From NCBI RefSeq assembly GCF_007747795.1, contig NZ_CP036275.1, positions 3,271,001 to 3,335,000 on the forward strand: a stretch of DNA of 64,000 nt, read 5' to 3'. Of the stretch, positions 53,191 through 62,555 are shown in pieces; within the stretch, counting starts at the first letter, position 1, and every line of letters starts with the position of its first letter. This stretch comes from Maioricimonas rarisocia (GTDB lineage Bacteria; Planctomycetota; Planctomycetia; Planctomycetales; Planctomycetaceae). The translations under genes were made by a program, and so were the position numbers. The notes under the pieces are model-generated. The model was not told the origin of the DNA, did not search any database, and was given only the letters and a program-made list of their open reading frames with translations.

Positions 53191-55482
53191 TCAACGCATG
53201 TCGAGTGGATCGACGTCGATGATCAGTTCGACGTCCCCCGGCAGCTCGAGGTTCGGGGAGGCGGCCTGCCAGAGCGTCCGGATCGCCATGGGATCGGTCG
53301 TCGACAGCAGCAGGTGGAATCGATGCATCCCGCGAAGCCGGGCAATCGGGGCCAGGGCTGGCCCAATGACACGGATCGGCAGTTCGCTCTTCGAGATTGT
53401 CGCTCGCAGTTGCTCGGCAATCCCCCGGATCGTCCCCTTCACGGTCGCTTCCGAGCTGCCACGGACGACAATGCGGGCAAGCTGGCTGAAGGGAGGCGTC
53501 ATCGAATCCTTGCGGTGTCTCAGTTCGTGGCGGGCGAACCCCAGATAGTCGTGTCGCGACGCGAACTTGATGACCGGTTCGTCCGGACAGCCGGTCTGCA
53601 CGAGAACGCGTCCGGCCCGTTCTCCCCGCCCGGTTCGACCGGCCACCTGGGCGATCAGCTGGAAGGTTCGTTCGGACGCCCGCAGGTCTGGCTGATGCAA
53701 GAGCGTATCGGCGTCAATCACGCCCACGAGGGTGACGTTCGGAAAATCGAGTCCCTTGGCGATCATCTGCGTGCCGAGCAGAATGTCGACCTGCCCGTGG
53801 CGAAACGCATCCAGTGCCGTGTCGTGGCTGCCCGGTTTCTTCATCGAGTCGCTGTCCATCCGCAACACACGGTGCTCGGGAAACTTCGCCCGCACCTCCT
53901 CTTCCAGTCGCTGCGTCCCTGCACCGAGAAAACGCATGCCGGGCATCTCGCAGATCGGGCAGCGTCGGGGAGGATCGGCCTCGTGTTCGCAACTGTGGCA
54001 GACGACCTTCTTGCGATCCTTGTGCCATGTCAGCGTGATGTCGCACTCGGGGCATTTGACGCCGGCGGCGCAGCGCGTGCACCACAGGACCGGGCTGAAG
54101 CCGCGAATGTTGAGGAACAGGATGACCTGTCCTCCGTCTTTCAGTGCCACGCGGATCGATGACTCCATGGCGCGGCCCAGCGAGTGGCCACGGGAGATTT
54201 TCGGGTCGTTGCGTGTGTCGACGGTGACCACCGGCGGCAGTGGCCGTTGCTCCACCCGTTTCGACAGCGTGCACAGGTGGTACTCTTTCTGTTTCGCCTT
54301 CCACAGGGATTCGAGTGTCGGAGTGGCCGAACCGAGGACCAGCGGGATCTTCTCCTGCCGGGCTCGCTGCTGGGCGACTTCGCGTGCGTGATAGCGGGGC
54401 GTCGTCTGCTGCTTGAACGTGGTTTCGTGCTCTTCGTCGATGACGATCAGCCCCAGGTGCGGCGTCGGCGCAAAGACGGCACTGCGGGCGCCGACCACGA
54501 CCTGGACATCGCCGGCTGCAATCCGCTGCCAGTGCCAGTGTCGTTCGGCATCGCTGAGATGGCTGTGCAGGACGGCGACCGTTTCGAACCGGCGGCGGAA
54601 ACGGCGGATCGTCTGCGGCGTGAGGCTGATTTCGGGGACGAGCACGATCGCCTGGCGGCCATAGTCGACGACCTCCCGAATCGCCTGAATGTACACTTCG
54701 GTCTTGCCGCTTCCCGTGACGCCATGCAGCAGAATCGTCTCGTGCTGCCTGTTGCGCAGCAGACCGAGAATCTCGCCCAGGACCTGCTGCTGCTCGGCAT
54801 TGAGCGTCAGGTCGGCCTGTCGTTCGACGGGTGTGGGATCGATCTCGAATGTTTCCTGTCGCCGACGGATCGGCAGCACCAGTTGCTTGTCCCGCAGCGC
54901 CTGGAGCGGCGCCGTTCCGCACGATGCGGCCGCCGTCAACTCGTCGATCGTCATCGGTTGCTCAGACCGGCAGAGGGCCTCCAGAATGGCTCGCTGCTTA
55001 CGGGGCAGACGAAGATTGTCGAGCTGCTTACTGAGGCCTTCAGCAGGAACGAAGTGCAGAATCTCGCGGGTTCCCGCCTGCTTCTTCACGCCGGCCGGGA
55101 TCACCGACTCGAGCACCTGACCCCAGCTGCAGAGATATCGCTCTCCCATCCAGCGGGTCAGCTTGAGCATTTCCTCGCCGACGAGCGGTGCACGGTCCAC
55201 GACCGCTTCAATTGACTTCAGTCGCCGGTTCGTCGCACCCGGTTCGCCGAAACCGACGCAGTAACCGGTCAGCAACTGGTTGCCCCGTCCGAACGGAATC
55301 CTGACTCGCTGACCGGGCCCCAGCAGCGAGCGCAGGGCATCCGGGACGAGGTAGTGGTATACCTCGGTGAGGGGACGATTCAGGACGACTTCGGCGATCA
55401 GCTGATCTGCTTCGGCGGCCCGCTCCCAGGGTGTCGGTTCAGGGGGCGGCTCGAAGAGTTGTTGCTGCCGTGGCTCCGTCAA
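53191..55482 (-). CDS. priA: Primosomal helicase PriA
   Basis: A 763-aa superfamily 2 helicase that reloads the replisome at stalled forks. The 3'-DNA-binding N-terminal domain (about 25-125) is followed by Walker A in LLHGVTGSGKTEVYIQ and a DEEH box in LIVIDEEHETTFKQQ. A zinc-binding insertion has four Cys pairs in the order CTRC, CPEC, CHSC and CPIC, which bind two zinc ions. The C-terminal motifs DSDSMKKPGSHD and AQVAGRTGRGERAGRV complete the helicase. Length is normal and all eight cysteines are intact. It is a single gene and is divergent from nothing close by. Confidence 0.95.
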   Translation of the reverse strand: MTEPRQQQLFEPPPEPTPWERAAEADQLIAEVVLNRPLTEVYHYLVPDALRSLLGPGQRVRIPFGRGNQLLTGYCVGFGEPGATNRRLKSIEAVVDRAPLVGEEMLKLTRWMGERYLCSWGQVLESVIPAGVKKQAGTREILHFVPAEGLSKQLDNLRLPRKQRAILEALCRSEQPMTIDELTAAASCGTAPLQALRDKQLVLPIRRRQETFEIDPTPVERQADLTLNAEQQQVLGEILGLLRNRQHETILLHGVTGSGKTEVYIQAIREVVDYGRQAIVLVPEISLTPQTIRRFRRRFETVAVLHSHLSDAERHWHWQRIAAGDVQVVVGARSAVFAPTPHLGLIVIDEEHETTFKQQTTPRYHAREVAQQRARQEKIPLVLGSATPTLESLWKAKQKEYHLCTLSKRVEQRPLPPVVTVDTRNDPKISRGHSLGRAMESSIRVALKDGGQVILFLNIRGFSPVLWCTRCAAGVKCPECDITLTWHKDRKKVVCHSCEHEADPPRRCPICEMPGMRFLGAGTQRLEEEVRAKFPEHRVLRMDSDSMKKPGSHDTALDAFRHGQVDILLGTQMIAKGLDFPNVTLVGVIDADTLLHQPDLRASERTFQLIAQVAGRTGRGERAGRVLVQTGCPDEPVIKFASRHDYLGFARHELRHRKDSMTPPFSQLARIVVRGSSEATVKGTIRGIAEQLRATISKSELPIRVIGPALAPIARLRGMHRFHLLLSTTDPMAIRTLWQAASPNLELPGDVELIIDVDPLDMR

Positions 55483-55749
55483 GGCAGTGATCCGTCGGGG
55501 ATGGTCGGAAGCAGGTATCTCGGGATGCCGTCTGGCGGATAACCGTCGGGCCGGCCGCAGACTGACTCTCCAAGCATCCTAGTCATCCCGGCGTCGGGAG
55601 GGGAGGAATGGGCGAGGTGGTGAGGCGCGCATGATCGTGATTCTGCGGTCGGGGGCCGGCCGGTCCGGAGACTGCTCGAATCGCCATGCCGATGCGACAG
55701 AGGATTTCTGCCTGGACCTGTCGATCGGCGATGTCGGCAGTCCGACGGG

Positions 55750-58700
55750 TCACTCTTCGACGGTGTCGCTGCTGCCGATGACGTCCTGACGGAGTGCATC
55801 CGAAACCAGTCGGACCTGCGTCCGCAGTGCGTCGAGCAATGCCCGGGCGGTTTCGAAGTCGTGCCGCTGAGAGGCCCGTTCGGCCTGCTGACTGAGCACG
55901 ACCAGTGTTTCCGCATCGAAGTTGGACGCAAGCCCTTTGAGACTGTGGGCCGACCGGGCGGCAAGTTCCGCGTCGGCCGCGGTGATTCCCTCCTCGACCT
56001 GGTCGCACAGCTGAACACTGTCCTCGAGGAAGAAGTTGGCCATGTCCTCGAGCAGGTTGCGATTTCCTCCCATCCGGCTCAAAGCCGAGTCGATGTTGAT
56101 GATCGGGTGTTCGCCGGTCGGTGTTGCGGGAGGCGTCATGGAAGGGGTCCCCGAGTTGAGGGAAGTGTCGGAGGAGGCATCTTGCGCCTGAATGGACATA
56201 CGTCGCTCTGTCGTTTCCACAAGATTGATCAGTGTCGCGGCATCGATCGGCTTTGCAATGTAACCGTCCATGCCGGCTTCGAGGCACCGCTGGCGATCCC
56301 GTTTCAGCGCATGGGCGGTCATCGCGACGATCGGGATTGACGCTTTTTTCGGATCGTCCAGTTTGCGAACGGCCTGGGTCGCCTGCAGGCCGTCCATTCC
56401 CGGCATCTGCACGTCCATCAAAATCAGGTCAAAGTCTTCGCTGATCAGTTTTTCGACGGCCTCGCGGCCATTCGCTGCCGTGACCGGTTCGTGACCACGC
56501 CGCGCCAGAATCGCTTCGACGACCTTTCGGTTGGCAGGAGTGTCCTCGGCAACAAGGACGCGCAGAGGATTGGCTGCCGGGGAGATTGTCCGCTGTGTGA
56601 CGGCTCGCGGGGGTTCCACATTGAGTGCCGTCGCGATCGCGTCATGGAGTGTCGACTGTGAGATCGGCTTCTCGAGGAATGATTTGACTGCCAGTTCGCG
56701 GCAGCGATCTTCAAATGTATTCCGATCTGCCGAAGAAAGCATCAAAATTGTGGCACCGCGCATCGAGGGACGAGTCTGCAGTGTTTCGATCAGCGTGAAC
56801 CCATCCATGTCTGGCATCAGCGCGTCGACGAGAAGAACCGTAAACGGATCCTTCTCTGCGTTTGCCGCCTGGATCTGTTCGAGCGCCTCGTAACCGTTTG
56901 TCGCCACGCTCACGCGGGGGCCCCACCGGGTCAGTGTCTCTTCCAGAATCCGGCGGTTTGTCGCATTGTCGTCGACGACAAGAATCCGCTGTTCGCGAAT
57001 GAACTTTCCGTTGGACCTGGGGCCGGTATCGTCGTCATCCAGCACGCGGAATCGCGGCGTGCAATAGAAGGTGGTGCCGTGTCCGAGCTGGCTTTCCAGC
57101 CAGATCTTGCCTCCCATCTTCTCCACGAGTTCACGGCAGATCGCCAGCCCCAGCCCGGTCCCTCCCTGTTGACGCGTCGTTGACGCGTCGATCTGCGTGA
57201 ACGGGGCAAAGATGGTGGCCTGCTGATCCTCGGGGATCCCGATGCCGGTGTCCCGAACGGCAATCAGCAGCCGGGTGGAATCGGAGTCGATCGAATCGAC
57301 GCTGACCCGGACCGTCACGTCTCCACCTTCCGTAAACTTGATTGCGTTGCCGACGAGGTTGATCACAATCTGGCGGAGGCGTCGGGCATCTCCTTCGAGA
57401 AGATCGGGGACATCGGCATCGACTTCGTGGGTGAGTTCGAGTCCCTTTTCGTGGGCCCGCAATGACAGGATGCGCATTGCTTCGCTCACGACGCGTCGGA
57501 TCCGAAACGGGTCGTGCTCGAGCTCGAAGCGGCCTGCTTCCATGCGGGAGAAGTCGAGCAGATCGTTGAGCAGCGCCAGCAGGATGTGAGCCGAGTCCCG
57601 GGCCGTGTCGAGGTAGTCCCTCAGCCGCGCCGGCAGTGTTTCATCGAACAGGCTCAGCTCGACCATGCCGATGATGGCGTTCATTGGCGTGCGGAGTTCA
57701 TGGCTGATGTTGGCGAGGAACTCGCTCTTGGCGAGGTTCGCCTGCTCCGCCTGTTCCTTGGCGTGCCGCAGCTCCGCCATTCGCTGCTTGCGGTCCGAGA
57801 TGTTTCGCTCGATGGTCGCCGTGCCGACCAGGTTTCCGCTGGAATTCCAGATCGGCGAGACGGTGATCGAGACGTCGATGAGTCGGCCGTCCTTGCGGCG
57901 GCGAATCGTCTCGAACTGCTGCAGGGGGACGCCATGCTCGACGACCGCCGCAATTTCGGGTTCCTCGCCGACCGCTCCCTCGGGAAACAGGAACGAAACC
58001 GGTCTGCCGACCGCTTCCTCGGGCGTGTAGCCGTAGACGGACTCCGCCCCGCTGTTCCAGCTGGTCACCCGTCCGTCCAGCGTCTTGCCGATGATGGCAT
58101 CGCAGGAGGAGTCGACGATCGCTGCCAGGCGGGACCGCTCCTCGTCCCATTGCCGCTGTTCGAAAACACGGCCGAGCTGATGACCGAGCGTGCTGACAAG
58201 CAGCAGGAGCTTCGGGCTGGGAGCGACTTCCAGCGGCGAAAAGAACTCGAGGATGGCGACAATCTCACCATCGGCGGTGACCGGAAAGCCGAACGTCCCT
58301 TTGATGCCGATTTCGCCCAGCTCGTTGGCCAGGACGACACGCTGGTCTGTCTGCAGATTCGCACCCCAGCAGGGCTGACGTCGTTCCCAGATACGTCCCG
58401 GAAACCCTTCGCCCGAGGAGAGCTCGAGCCCTTCGGTCGCTTCACGCAGCGGACGACACTGCTGCTCGTTGGTGCAGTGCCAGATCTCTGAAGAGACGAT
58501 CCGGTTCCGCTTTACGTCCGGGAGCCAGACATGTCCGATCGGCCACCCCGTGATCTGACACATGACCGACAGACAACTGGACAGGGCCTCTTCAAAGGTT
58601 TCGGCGGTCGCCGAGAGCATCATCGCTCGATGCAGCAGCCGGGCATCGGCCGCTTCCTGCATCAGAAACTGTTCGGAGCGACCGTTATCCGCCACATCGC

Positions 58701-59073
58701 GGACGAACGCGATCCCCTCGCGGGAGGGGGACGACGGGGTTGCAGCGATCGAGACCAGAACGTCCATGGACGTCCCGTCCTGGCCGTGTGCAATGCACCG
58801 CATCGGTTCGACAATCGACGGCGAAGATCCATTCCCGTCGTCTGCGTCTGCCAGCGAATCGAGTACTGGCTCGATCGAGAGGAAATCTCGGATTGGACGT
58901 GAGATGGCTTCCTCACGCGAACAGCCAAAGATGTGTTCCGCCCGTCGGTTCCAATGTGTGATGGTCCCTTCTGCATCAAAACCGATCACTCCGTCCATCG
59001 ATGCATCTGCAGCGTTTCGCAGAAGTTTCAGCATCTCGGCGGGCTTTATCTTGGCGGGCTTTTCTTGCGACAT
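55750..59073 (-). CDS. Hybrid sensor histidine kinase (PAS-GAF-PAS-HK-REC-REC-Hpt)
   Basis: A 1107-aa cytoplasmic hybrid kinase from the ATG at 59073. Domains in order: PAS (about 12-125), GAF (about 145-305), PAS (about 315-440), HisKA with the phospho-His in FLANISHELRTPMNAIIG, HATPase_c with N-box NLVGNAIKF and G-box GGTGLGLAICREL, and two receiver domains (RILVVDDNATNR with LLVDALMPDMDG; LRVLVAEDTPAN with LILMDVQMPGMDG). An Hpt domain with the phospho-His in SAHSLKGLAS ends it. No membrane helix is visible, so the input is intracellular. The terminal Hpt implies transfer to a separate response regulator, which is not encoded nearby. Confidence 0.93.
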   Translation of the reverse strand: MSQEKPAKIKPAEMLKLLRNAADASMDGVIGFDAEGTITHWNRRAEHIFGCSREEAISRPIRDFLSIEPVLDSLADADDGNGSSPSIVEPMRCIAHGQDGTSMDVLVSIAATPSSPSREGIAFVRDVADNGRSEQFLMQEAADARLLHRAMMLSATAETFEEALSSCLSVMCQITGWPIGHVWLPDVKRNRIVSSEIWHCTNEQQCRPLREATEGLELSSGEGFPGRIWERRQPCWGANLQTDQRVVLANELGEIGIKGTFGFPVTADGEIVAILEFFSPLEVAPSPKLLLLVSTLGHQLGRVFEQRQWDEERSRLAAIVDSSCDAIIGKTLDGRVTSWNSGAESVYGYTPEEAVGRPVSFLFPEGAVGEEPEIAAVVEHGVPLQQFETIRRRKDGRLIDVSITVSPIWNSSGNLVGTATIERNISDRKQRMAELRHAKEQAEQANLAKSEFLANISHELRTPMNAIIGMVELSLFDETLPARLRDYLDTARDSAHILLALLNDLLDFSRMEAGRFELEHDPFRIRRVVSEAMRILSLRAHEKGLELTHEVDADVPDLLEGDARRLRQIVINLVGNAIKFTEGGDVTVRVSVDSIDSDSTRLLIAVRDTGIGIPEDQQATIFAPFTQIDASTTRQQGGTGLGLAICRELVEKMGGKIWLESQLGHGTTFYCTPRFRVLDDDDTGPRSNGKFIREQRILVVDDNATNRRILEETLTRWGPRVSVATNGYEALEQIQAANAEKDPFTVLLVDALMPDMDGFTLIETLQTRPSMRGATILMLSSADRNTFEDRCRELAVKSFLEKPISQSTLHDAIATALNVEPPRAVTQRTISPAANPLRVLVAEDTPANRKVVEAILARRGHEPVTAANGREAVEKLISEDFDLILMDVQMPGMDGLQATQAVRKLDDPKKASIPIVAMTAHALKRDRQRCLEAGMDGYIAKPIDAATLINLVETTERRMSIQAQDASSDTSLNSGTPSMTPPATPTGEHPIINIDSALSRMGGNRNLLEDMANFFLEDSVQLCDQVEEGITAADAELAARSAHSLKGLASNFDAETLVVLSQQAERASQRHDFETARALLDALRTQVRLVSDALRQDVIGSSDTVEE

Positions 59074-59399
59074 TAGCAATCGGAGGCTGAACAGACATAA
59101 CGTTGCCGACGTGGCGGGCGAAGGGTGCGGGCGAGTCGGTAGCGGACCGGGCACGGTAATTGATGCAGGTTAATCCACATACTGCAACCACTATGCCGCC
59201 CTGTTTCCCGGCGGTCTTTTCCGCGGCGATTCAATCTCGCGCGCCTCCGGATGTGCGGCCAGCGAGCAGAGTGTTTGGTGGGCCCGCAGTCAGTGCCGTC
59301 TCGGACACCAGTTTCCGTCGGCGCCCGGCACCTGTTGCAGTTGTGGACAGGCTGATCAGTGCAGTCTGCAACAGACATGGACCGGGCCGTTTGCGGGAT
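59074..59399. other. 326-bp divergent intergenic region
   Basis: The region separates the hybrid kinase (minus) from the metzincin-like membrane protein (plus). The plus-strand frame stays open back to 59160, but the added 80 residues are Arg/Pro-rich with no family character, so I treat it as non-coding. No strong hairpin or operator was recognised. Confidence 0.45.
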
Positions 59400-60683
59400 A
59401 TGAAGACACGACCTAACCTGTTGGGAAAGTTCATGATGCAGCATCGCGACGATTCAGCAGGGCAGGCAGTCCCGCGTTCAGCTTCGGACCAGCCACTCCT
59501 GGAGGTCGGCATCGTCGTCGCCGGCCAGACTGATGCCGCCGACATGCAGGCCATACGATTGATGCGTGACCGGTTGGCCGAGCGGCTGCAGGAAGACTTC
59601 GGAGAATTTCGATGGGTGCTGACTCTGGTGAATCGTGCTGAGGCGCTGTCACGGCTTCCCGGCAGTACGCGGGTCGAACCTGTCGAACTTCTGGAGGTCG
59701 GTCAGACCGAGCGGGAATCCCAGCACTGGGACTTCATTCTCATCGTGACGCAGGCGGAACTGCGAACCCACTACAAGCCGTATGCGGTCGGCATCGTCGC
59801 CCGGATCCACGACGCGGCCGTTCTCTCCACGTCCCGACTCGATCCGCGGTCCGAATCGACGGCCGTCCATCACGAAGGGCGTGTCGCGGCAATGAGTGAG
59901 CGCCTGCTCGCGCTTGCACTTCACGCGTTGGGCCACCTGAACGGGCTGGTCCATTCGGCGGACTCGGATAACATTATGTATGAAATGGCGAGGCCGTCCG
60001 ATCTGGTGGCAATGCAATCCTGGACGGCCGAGCAGAAGTCGGATGTTGTAGAGAATCTGCGACTGATTGCCGATGTTCGACTCGAAGAACAGGCGGACGC
60101 CGGCCGCACTTCGGCGACCAGCTTCTACGTGCGGGGGGCGTGGGTGAATCGGCACGAAATCGCCGACGCCGTCCTGCAGGCACATCCTTGGGAGTTTCCG
60201 CAGCGGCTGGGACGATTGACCACCGCGGCGTTCTCGACAGTTCTCGTCCTGCTGATGACCGCAGAAACGTGGGATCTGGCCAGTAGCGTGACTGCCGGCC
60301 AGCTCGCGGGACTGCTCGCAATCGCATTGTGCGTGACAACCGCATTCGTCGCCGCCAAGCAACGATTGCTCGTCCGCCGCGGTCGCCGTTTGACTGAGCA
60401 GACCGTCGTGGCCAACGTCGCGGCAGTAGCGATCGTACTGAGTGGCATGATGACGACTTTTTTCGGACTTCTGGGCACGACCCTTGCGTTTCAGGTGCTA
60501 GTGTTCCGTACGAGCGTCGTAAAAACCTGGGCCGCTTCGCTTCACGAGCCATGGACGTTTGCGCATTCGCTGGTCGTGGCCAGCTTTGTGGCGGCGATGG
60601 GGCTGGTGATTGGCGCGTTCGGGGCAAGTTTCGAAGAGTACAATTACTTCCGGCACATCGCGTTCGTTGACGAAGAGACGTAG
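59400..60683 (+). CDS. Membrane protein with metzincin-like zinc motif lacking the catalytic Glu
   Basis: A 427-aa protein from the ATG at 59400 (other ATGs at 59433). The N-terminal domain (about 30-235) begins LLEVGIVVAGQTDAADMQAI and contains HALGHLNGLVH, which matches the metzincin pattern HExxHxxGxxH except that the Glu is Ala. A Met-turn-like NIMYEM follows. The C-terminal half has four or five membrane helices (about 280-415), including TTAAFSTVLVLLMTAETW and VASFVAAMGLVIGAFGASF. The layout suggests an archaemetzincin-like domain anchored to the membrane, with catalysis probably lost or altered. I do not recognise a named family, and the start is uncertain. Confidence 0.62.
   Translation: MKTRPNLLGKFMMQHRDDSAGQAVPRSASDQPLLEVGIVVAGQTDAADMQAIRLMRDRLAERLQEDFGEFRWVLTLVNRAEALSRLPGSTRVEPVELLEVGQTERESQHWDFILIVTQAELRTHYKPYAVGIVARIHDAAVLSTSRLDPRSESTAVHHEGRVAAMSERLLALALHALGHLNGLVHSADSDNIMYEMARPSDLVAMQSWTAEQKSDVVENLRLIADVRLEEQADAGRTSATSFYVRGAWVNRHEIADAVLQAHPWEFPQRLGRLTTAAFSTVLVLLMTAETWDLASSVTAGQLAGLLAIALCVTTAFVAAKQRLLVRRGRRLTEQTVVANVAAVAIVLSGMMTTFFGLLGTTLAFQVLVFRTSVVKTWAASLHEPWTFAHSLVVASFVAAMGLVIGAFGASFEEYNYFRHIAFVDEET
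59922..59954 (+). other. Metzincin-like HxxxHxxGxxH motif with Glu-to-Ala change
   Basis: The codons encode HALGHLNGLVH. All three zinc histidines and the glycine of the metzincin consensus are at exact spacing, and the position normally held by the general-base Glu is GCG (Ala). A methionine that could form the Met-turn lies eight residues later. Confidence 0.7.
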
Positions 60684-60875
60684 GTGCCGGCCCGATGGGA
60701 TATTCGTGGCGGAAGGCGCGACTGCCATGCAGAAAGCCTTTCGCTCTGGACATGGACTTTCAGCCTGCAACCGCTCTTCACGTCGATGAATGGAAGCACT
60801 GCTGGGGGAAACGGGCCGTCGTTTGAAGGGCACCTGGCCCTCCCGATGTCCCGGTGTTGGTGAGGAGGTCTGGCC

Positions 60876-61538
60876 GTGCTGAACCTGTTCTGGAAGCGAA
60901 AAGCTGACCGCGGCCTGCGCCATCCGTGGTCCGCATTTGCAGCTCAGCACCAGCTGGATCTGCAGGTGGAACCTGCCGAAGTCAAGCTCGCAGGACATGT
61001 CGAGTCGCGTCGAGTCGTGATCACCGGTGTCCAGTCCCGCCCGGAGTCGGACACGGCACGGGCCACGATCTGCATCGGCCTTCTCACGCCGCTCCCGGAC
61101 GGGTTCGAACTTGTGCGACAGTCGGATCCGGTCGCCCAGGGGGGATCGACCGGCTCGCAGGAGAGCCTCTCCCGCTATCGACGAAACTGGACGGTGACCG
61201 GCGTCGACCGGGAACTGGCTGAAGAGTTTCTGACTCCGCCGCGGCTGGCAGTCATGCGGCAGATCGAACGACTCTGCCGCGAAGCAGCAGTCGGTATCCG
61301 CCAGGGGGCGTTCTACTGGATCGAGCGGCTACCGCTCGCCGACACGGACCTGTTGGCTGACCGCTTCAGCAAGGCGTTGCTGTCCGCTCAGGATCTGGAC
61401 AGCTGCCGTGCTCCGTCGCTGTCCCAGCGGCTCCTGAATCGCCCGGATGAAGCGAAATCCCAGGGTTCCGACGCTGAGTCGTCCGAGCCCGGAATCGAAC
61501 GGGGCTCGCCGAACGAATCATGGACGTCGTCGGAGTAG
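60876..61538 (+). CDS. Hypothetical protein
   Basis: A 220-aa protein starting at GTG, supported by GAGGAGG about eight bases upstream. It is not recognised. Residues about 15-165 form a mixed alpha/beta domain with strands such as VKLAGHVESRRVVITGV and ATICIGLLTPLPDGFELVRQ, then helices including LAVMRQIERLCREA. The tail (about 185-220) is Ser/Glu-rich and disordered. There is no signal peptide or membrane helix, so it is probably cytoplasmic. It follows the metzincin-like gene by 192 bases on the same strand and converges with the CHAD gene. Confidence 0.65.
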   Translation: MLNLFWKRKADRGLRHPWSAFAAQHQLDLQVEPAEVKLAGHVESRRVVITGVQSRPESDTARATICIGLLTPLPDGFELVRQSDPVAQGGSTGSQESLSRYRRNWTVTGVDRELAEEFLTPPRLAVMRQIERLCREAAVGIRQGAFYWIERLPLADTDLLADRFSKALLSAQDLDSCRAPSLSQRLLNRPDEAKSQGSDAESSEPGIERGSPNESWTSSE

Positions 61539-61589
61539 CACGATCTCGGGCGGCCCTTCAGGCAGCATGTCGTGAGACACGCGGGTCGG

Positions 61590-62510
61590 TCAGATGTCCC
61601 GAGCGTCATCGCTTATCCAGACGTCCCACCAGACTCCAAGGTGTTGCGTGAGTCGCTTTGCTGAGTCGGCATAGACCCGTCGGCCCACGTCGAAAGCCTG
61701 CCGCTGCAGGTCGCTCCGACGTTGCTGGATCAGTCCTTCCAGAGGGGGGATGACGCCCGCGTCGCCAATATCGTCGGGAGGAGACGTTTTCATCGTCTCG
61801 TGCAACACGGCCAGGTCATGGTCGTCCCCGAGCAGATCGGACAGCCGGTCCATCTCGTTGATGCGTGCCTTCAGCACTTCGGGCCAGACGTTGCGCAGCA
61901 GACGACTGTGGAACCAGTGGTATTTGACCCGCTTTCTCCATTCGTGCAGGTTCTCGTCGGTTGGCGACTGCTCCGCGCGATTCAGAGTCTTTCTGCCGCG
62001 TCGAAACGACTTGCCCAGTCCTCCTGCGATGGCGTCGAATCCGTCATCGTCGAGGCTCCATGTGTCGACCTGCTGTCGTTGTTCGCTTAGCGCACAGGCG
62101 ATTTCGTCGAGAGTCTTTTCGACCGGCCGGCTCGCCGACTCGATCCGCTGTCGCCTGTCGACCAGCCGGTTGTGAATCGACTGGAGAACCGCGTCTTCAA
62201 TCACGTCCGAAGCCGATTCGGCCAGTTCGTCAAAGCATTCGATCATCGTAGTGGCATCGCGGATTTCCGACAGCCTCCGCCCTGCGTCCCGGTACCAGAT
62301 GTTGATCGGTTCGTACTGATCACCGAGGGCCGGCCGGACAAGCCGTACCAGCCCCCGGATCTTCTTGAACCGTTTCCGCACCTGGTGGACCGCGTCGTGC
62401 CGGCTGAGCGTGTCGTCGTCGATCTCGCCAATCGCCTTCTCGATCTGTTCGATGGCGATACGGCGTATTCCGTGCGAGACCGATTCTGCTCGTTCAAGGC
62501 GATACGACAT
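61590..62510 (-). CDS. CHAD-domain protein
   Basis: A 306-aa all-helical protein consisting of one CHAD domain. The paired signature helices are present: HQVRKRFKKIRGLVRLVRPA with RRLSEIRDATTMIE, and later LHEWRKRVKYHWFHSRLL with LSDLLGDDHDLAVLHE. These supply the conserved His and basic residues of the family. CHAD domains bind inorganic polyphosphate and often accompany CYTH phosphatases or polyphosphate granules. No CYTH domain is fused here. It is the last gene of a three-gene minus-strand cluster, 45 bases after the HPF-like gene. Confidence 0.92.
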   Translation of the reverse strand: MSYRLERAESVSHGIRRIAIEQIEKAIGEIDDDTLSRHDAVHQVRKRFKKIRGLVRLVRPALGDQYEPINIWYRDAGRRLSEIRDATTMIECFDELAESASDVIEDAVLQSIHNRLVDRRQRIESASRPVEKTLDEIACALSEQRQQVDTWSLDDDGFDAIAGGLGKSFRRGRKTLNRAEQSPTDENLHEWRKRVKYHWFHSRLLRNVWPEVLKARINEMDRLSDLLGDDHDLAVLHETMKTSPPDDIGDAGVIPPLEGLIQQRRSDLQRQAFDVGRRVYADSAKRLTQHLGVWWDVWISDDARDI

Positions 62511-62555
62511 CGTGCCAGACCGGAATGAAGCTTACTTCGCAGTGGCGGGCATTCC

